Assembly: GCA_964633445.1 (NCBI GenBank)
Contig: CAZWFW010000028.1
Span: 1-14,806, forward strand
Direction of reading: 5' to 3'
Length of the DNA stretch: 14,806 bases
Source of the DNA: CAZWFW01 sp964633445
GTDB lineage: Archaea; Undinarchaeota; CAZWFW01
Both the position numbers and the translations under genes were made by a program. Positions 13,003 to 14,806 of the stretch are shown in pieces; within the stretch, counting starts at the first letter, position 1, and every line of letters begins with the position of its first letter. Under the pieces are notes generated by a model. That model was not told the origin of the DNA. It saw nothing but the letters and a program-made list of their open reading frames with translations, and searched no databases.

Positions 13003-14806
13003 AATTGGATAGAAAAGCCCAGGCGACAACAATATTCGCAATGTTTGTTGTGCTATTTATAATTGTTCTTGCTTACATCATTGCAACATTCACTCAAGCT
13101 AAGCAATCAAGATACTTCATGAGGGAATCTATAAGGGAAGATTTTCTGTCAAAGTTGAGAGTGTTGGATGAGTATAAGCTCTTCCAAGAGTTAAGTTTAA
13201 GATATGCAGCATACCAAGCAATCGATAACCTTGCAAGGCAAGGGGGTTATTGCTTAAAGAATTGCGCAAATGCAACTGCTAATTCTTTTGGCTATATGGA
13301 AAATGGCAATTACACTGTTGCAACCTGGGTAAACATAAGCGCTAGCAATAATATTTTAGCAACGATTTTTGATGAGCAAAGTATTGATAAGAATCAAACA
13401 AGTTTTCTTGATGATGAAACATGGTATTATTTTGCAAAGTATTTGGATGCTGCAAGGGAAGCATTTCCAGAGTTAAGCATACCTAGCCATTTTATTGAGC
13501 TTAAAGTAAATCAAACAAACAAAACCACGTTCATCGTTCCCTTTTCAGATTCCACTAACGCAAGCGTTTTTTATGATAACTATGTTAACAAATTGGCTGA
13601 TTTCAATGTTACGAGGGTACTATTTTATTATAATAGCGTTAATAACACGCTTAGCATAATTTTCTATGTTAACGCAAGCAATTTTGATGTAAAATTTGAT
13701 ATTGATGGACTAGATCATCATTGCAAATCCTGCATAATTATTTGCAAAAACTGTACTGGAGGTGACGATATAAATAAGAATTTTGCTAGATGGCAAAGCT
13801 CTACGCAGGCATCCAAGGGGGGTGTAATTGAAGGCATGACTTTTAAAAACTTAACTTTAACTATCTGTCCATCATTGCTTGATAATACTGAAAACTGGCA
13901 AATCCTTGGCTATGACTATAAAAAAGGTTTTACAGCTATAAATTTGAATAAGAGCTTATGCGTAGAAATTAAAACTTTGCCAAATCCAATAGAAGCAAAG
14001 GAAATAGGCGGCAAGCCATCTACAACAAAAGAGTATAAGGAAGTGTATAGGGGAACTTTAATTTTTGATGCTATGCATAGCTATGGAACTTGCGATGATT
14101 CTGGCAACCCCATTTACACACCTCTCAGCAGAAAAATTTATGTACCTCTACCTACTTCAGGCGTAACACACGTGAAGCTAACATTAAAACCAAAATGGAT
14201 TTGGGTTGTTAGGAATTATACAATTTTTCCAAACAAAGTTTTTGGTGGATGGGAACCCTATAATGAGAATCATCAGTGTCAAGAGGATAAAATCAAATAC
14301 TTTTATGTAGATGAGGGATTGTATAGGGAGAACAAAGTTAGACATACTTTCATTCTATCGCAAAACGGGTATAGCTTTATCATTCACCCTATAAGAGGCA
14401 CGCAAAATGTTTCATATTACTACTCCCCTTTTAAGGAAGACAAGACTAGTGTGCTTTATCTTTACTACGATGAAAGTAATGATGAATTAAGCTTAGTTAT
14501 GCATCATAATAATGCTAGCAGTGACTATGCAAGAATAAACTTCGATTTTACATTAACTGGAAATTATGGCAATGTCCAGCCAGAACCTAAGGAGGATTCT
14601 AATGATAACTTAACGCTAAGCTATGGTAGATGGGAAGGTACTGGTGCGCATGGCGGCATTCTTAGAAATTTCAACAAATTTGATTACTGGAGTTTGCAAA
14701 TTTGTCCTCAAGAGTTTCATGGTATAGATAAATGGGAATTTTTAACTGATGAGCAAGGCTTGCAAAGCATAGCATTGAATAAAAGCGCATGTTTAAACAT
14801 TAGCAT
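12996..14806 (+). CDS. Large prepilin-like surface protein 11 with repeated domain (3' truncated by window)
   Basis: An open frame of at least 603 codons runs off the window. It starts at ATG 12996 (or GTG 12999) inside the end of the previous gene. The leader MVKLDRKA/QATTIFAMF has KA/Q, a classic archaeal prepilin site, with a helix at about 11-33. A coiled or amphipathic segment (34-80) is followed by a large outer part with about 19 sequons. Residues 241-253 hold HHCKSCIIICKNC, four Cys as two CxxC pairs. A domain at 265-326 recurs at 545-603: both begin RW, then GG(V/I)(I/L), L-x-ICP, a Trp, and end I-x-LNKS-x-C. By size and glycosylation signals it may be the tip adhesin or main surface component. 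No family recognised. Confidence 0.78.
   Translation, partial: MVKLDRKAQATTIFAMFVVLFIIVLAYIIATFTQAKQSRYFMRESIREDFLSKLRVLDEYKLFQELSLRYAAYQAIDNLARQGGYCLKNCANATANSFGYMENGNYTVATWVNISASNNILATIFDEQSIDKNQTSFLDDETWYYFAKYLDAAREAFPELSIPSHFIELKVNQTNKTTFIVPFSDSTNASVFYDNYVNKLADFNVTRVLFYYNSVNNTLSIIFYVNASNFDVKFDIDGLDHHCKSCIIICKNCTGGDDINKNFARWQSSTQASKGGVIEGMTFKNLTLTICPSLLDNTENWQILGYDYKKGFTAINLNKSLCVEIKTLPNPIEAKEIGGKPSTTKEYKEVYRGTLIFDAMHSYGTCDDSGNPIYTPLSRKIYVPLPTSGVTHVKLTLKPKWIWVVRNYTIFPNKVFGGWEPYNENHQCQEDKIKYFYVDEGLYRENKVRHTFILSQNGYSFIIHPIRGTQNVSYYYSPFKEDKTSVLYLYYDESNDELSLVMHHNNASSDYARINFDFTLTGNYGNVQPEPKEDSNDNLTLSYGRWEGTGAHGGILRNFNKFDYWSLQICPQEFHGIDKWEFLTDEQGLQSIALNKSACLNIS

Noticed and set aside
1..14806. 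CRISPR arrays, tRNA and rRNA genes
   Set aside because: No regularly spaced repeats, no cloverleaf with a TTC T-arm, and no rRNA-like conserved sequence were seen by eye.

Overview
The window comes from an AT-rich archaeon, probably a thermophile. Archaeal identity rests on a TFIIB-type transcription factor (tfb) preceded by the H/ACA RNP gene gar1, an archaeal ftsZ followed by secE, TATA-type promoters, Shine-Dalgarno sites that match GGAGGTGAT, and many class III (prepilin-type) signal peptides. Thermophily is inferred from a branched-chain polyamine synthase (bpsA), a family typical of hyperthermophiles. The lineage cannot be fixed from this window; a small-genome DPANN or deep euryarchaeal lineage is possible but unproven. 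The sequence is a scaffold: a run of exactly 100 Ns is flanked by an exact 55-bp duplication, which looks like an assembly artefact.

Layout. Bases 1-252 hold a broken purE-like start. Bases 253-2211 (minus) hold porB, the TPP-binding subunit of pyruvate:ferredoxin oxidoreductase, interrupted in its cofactor loop by a 363-aa intein with a LAGLIDADG endonuclease. No intact porA is adjacent; bases 2238-2560 instead carry a decayed reading frame for an unidentified membrane protein. Bases 2571-7164 (plus) form a housekeeping block: gar1-tfb, then ftsZ-secE-bpsA with overlapping ends, then a GT4 glycosyltransferase. secE is only 53 codons long, starts with TTG, and is easily missed. Bases 7205-8007 (minus) encode a MntA/HepT (MNT/HEPN) toxin-antitoxin pair.

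Bases about 8062-8310 are an internally deleted IS200/IS605-type element: a left-end hairpin, a TATA box, the first ~50 codons of tnpB, and a right-end hairpin. It ends 7 bp before a perfect Shine-Dalgarno site that begins the accessory region.

From 8330 to the window end, eleven plus-strand genes lie end to end (overlaps or gaps up to 10 bp). Each starts with a short polar leader, often ending in KG, RG, KA or GG, then one hydrophobic helix, then an outward domain rich in Cys and Asn-X-Ser/Thr sequons. Two are Cys-rich paralogues with 11 alignable cysteines. The last, cut by the window end after 603 codons, carries two copies of a ~60-residue domain. No ATPase, platform protein or prepilin peptidase is in view. 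The best reading is an uncharacterised type IV pilus-like or pseudopilin surface-structure operon, and it is the most interesting part of the window.
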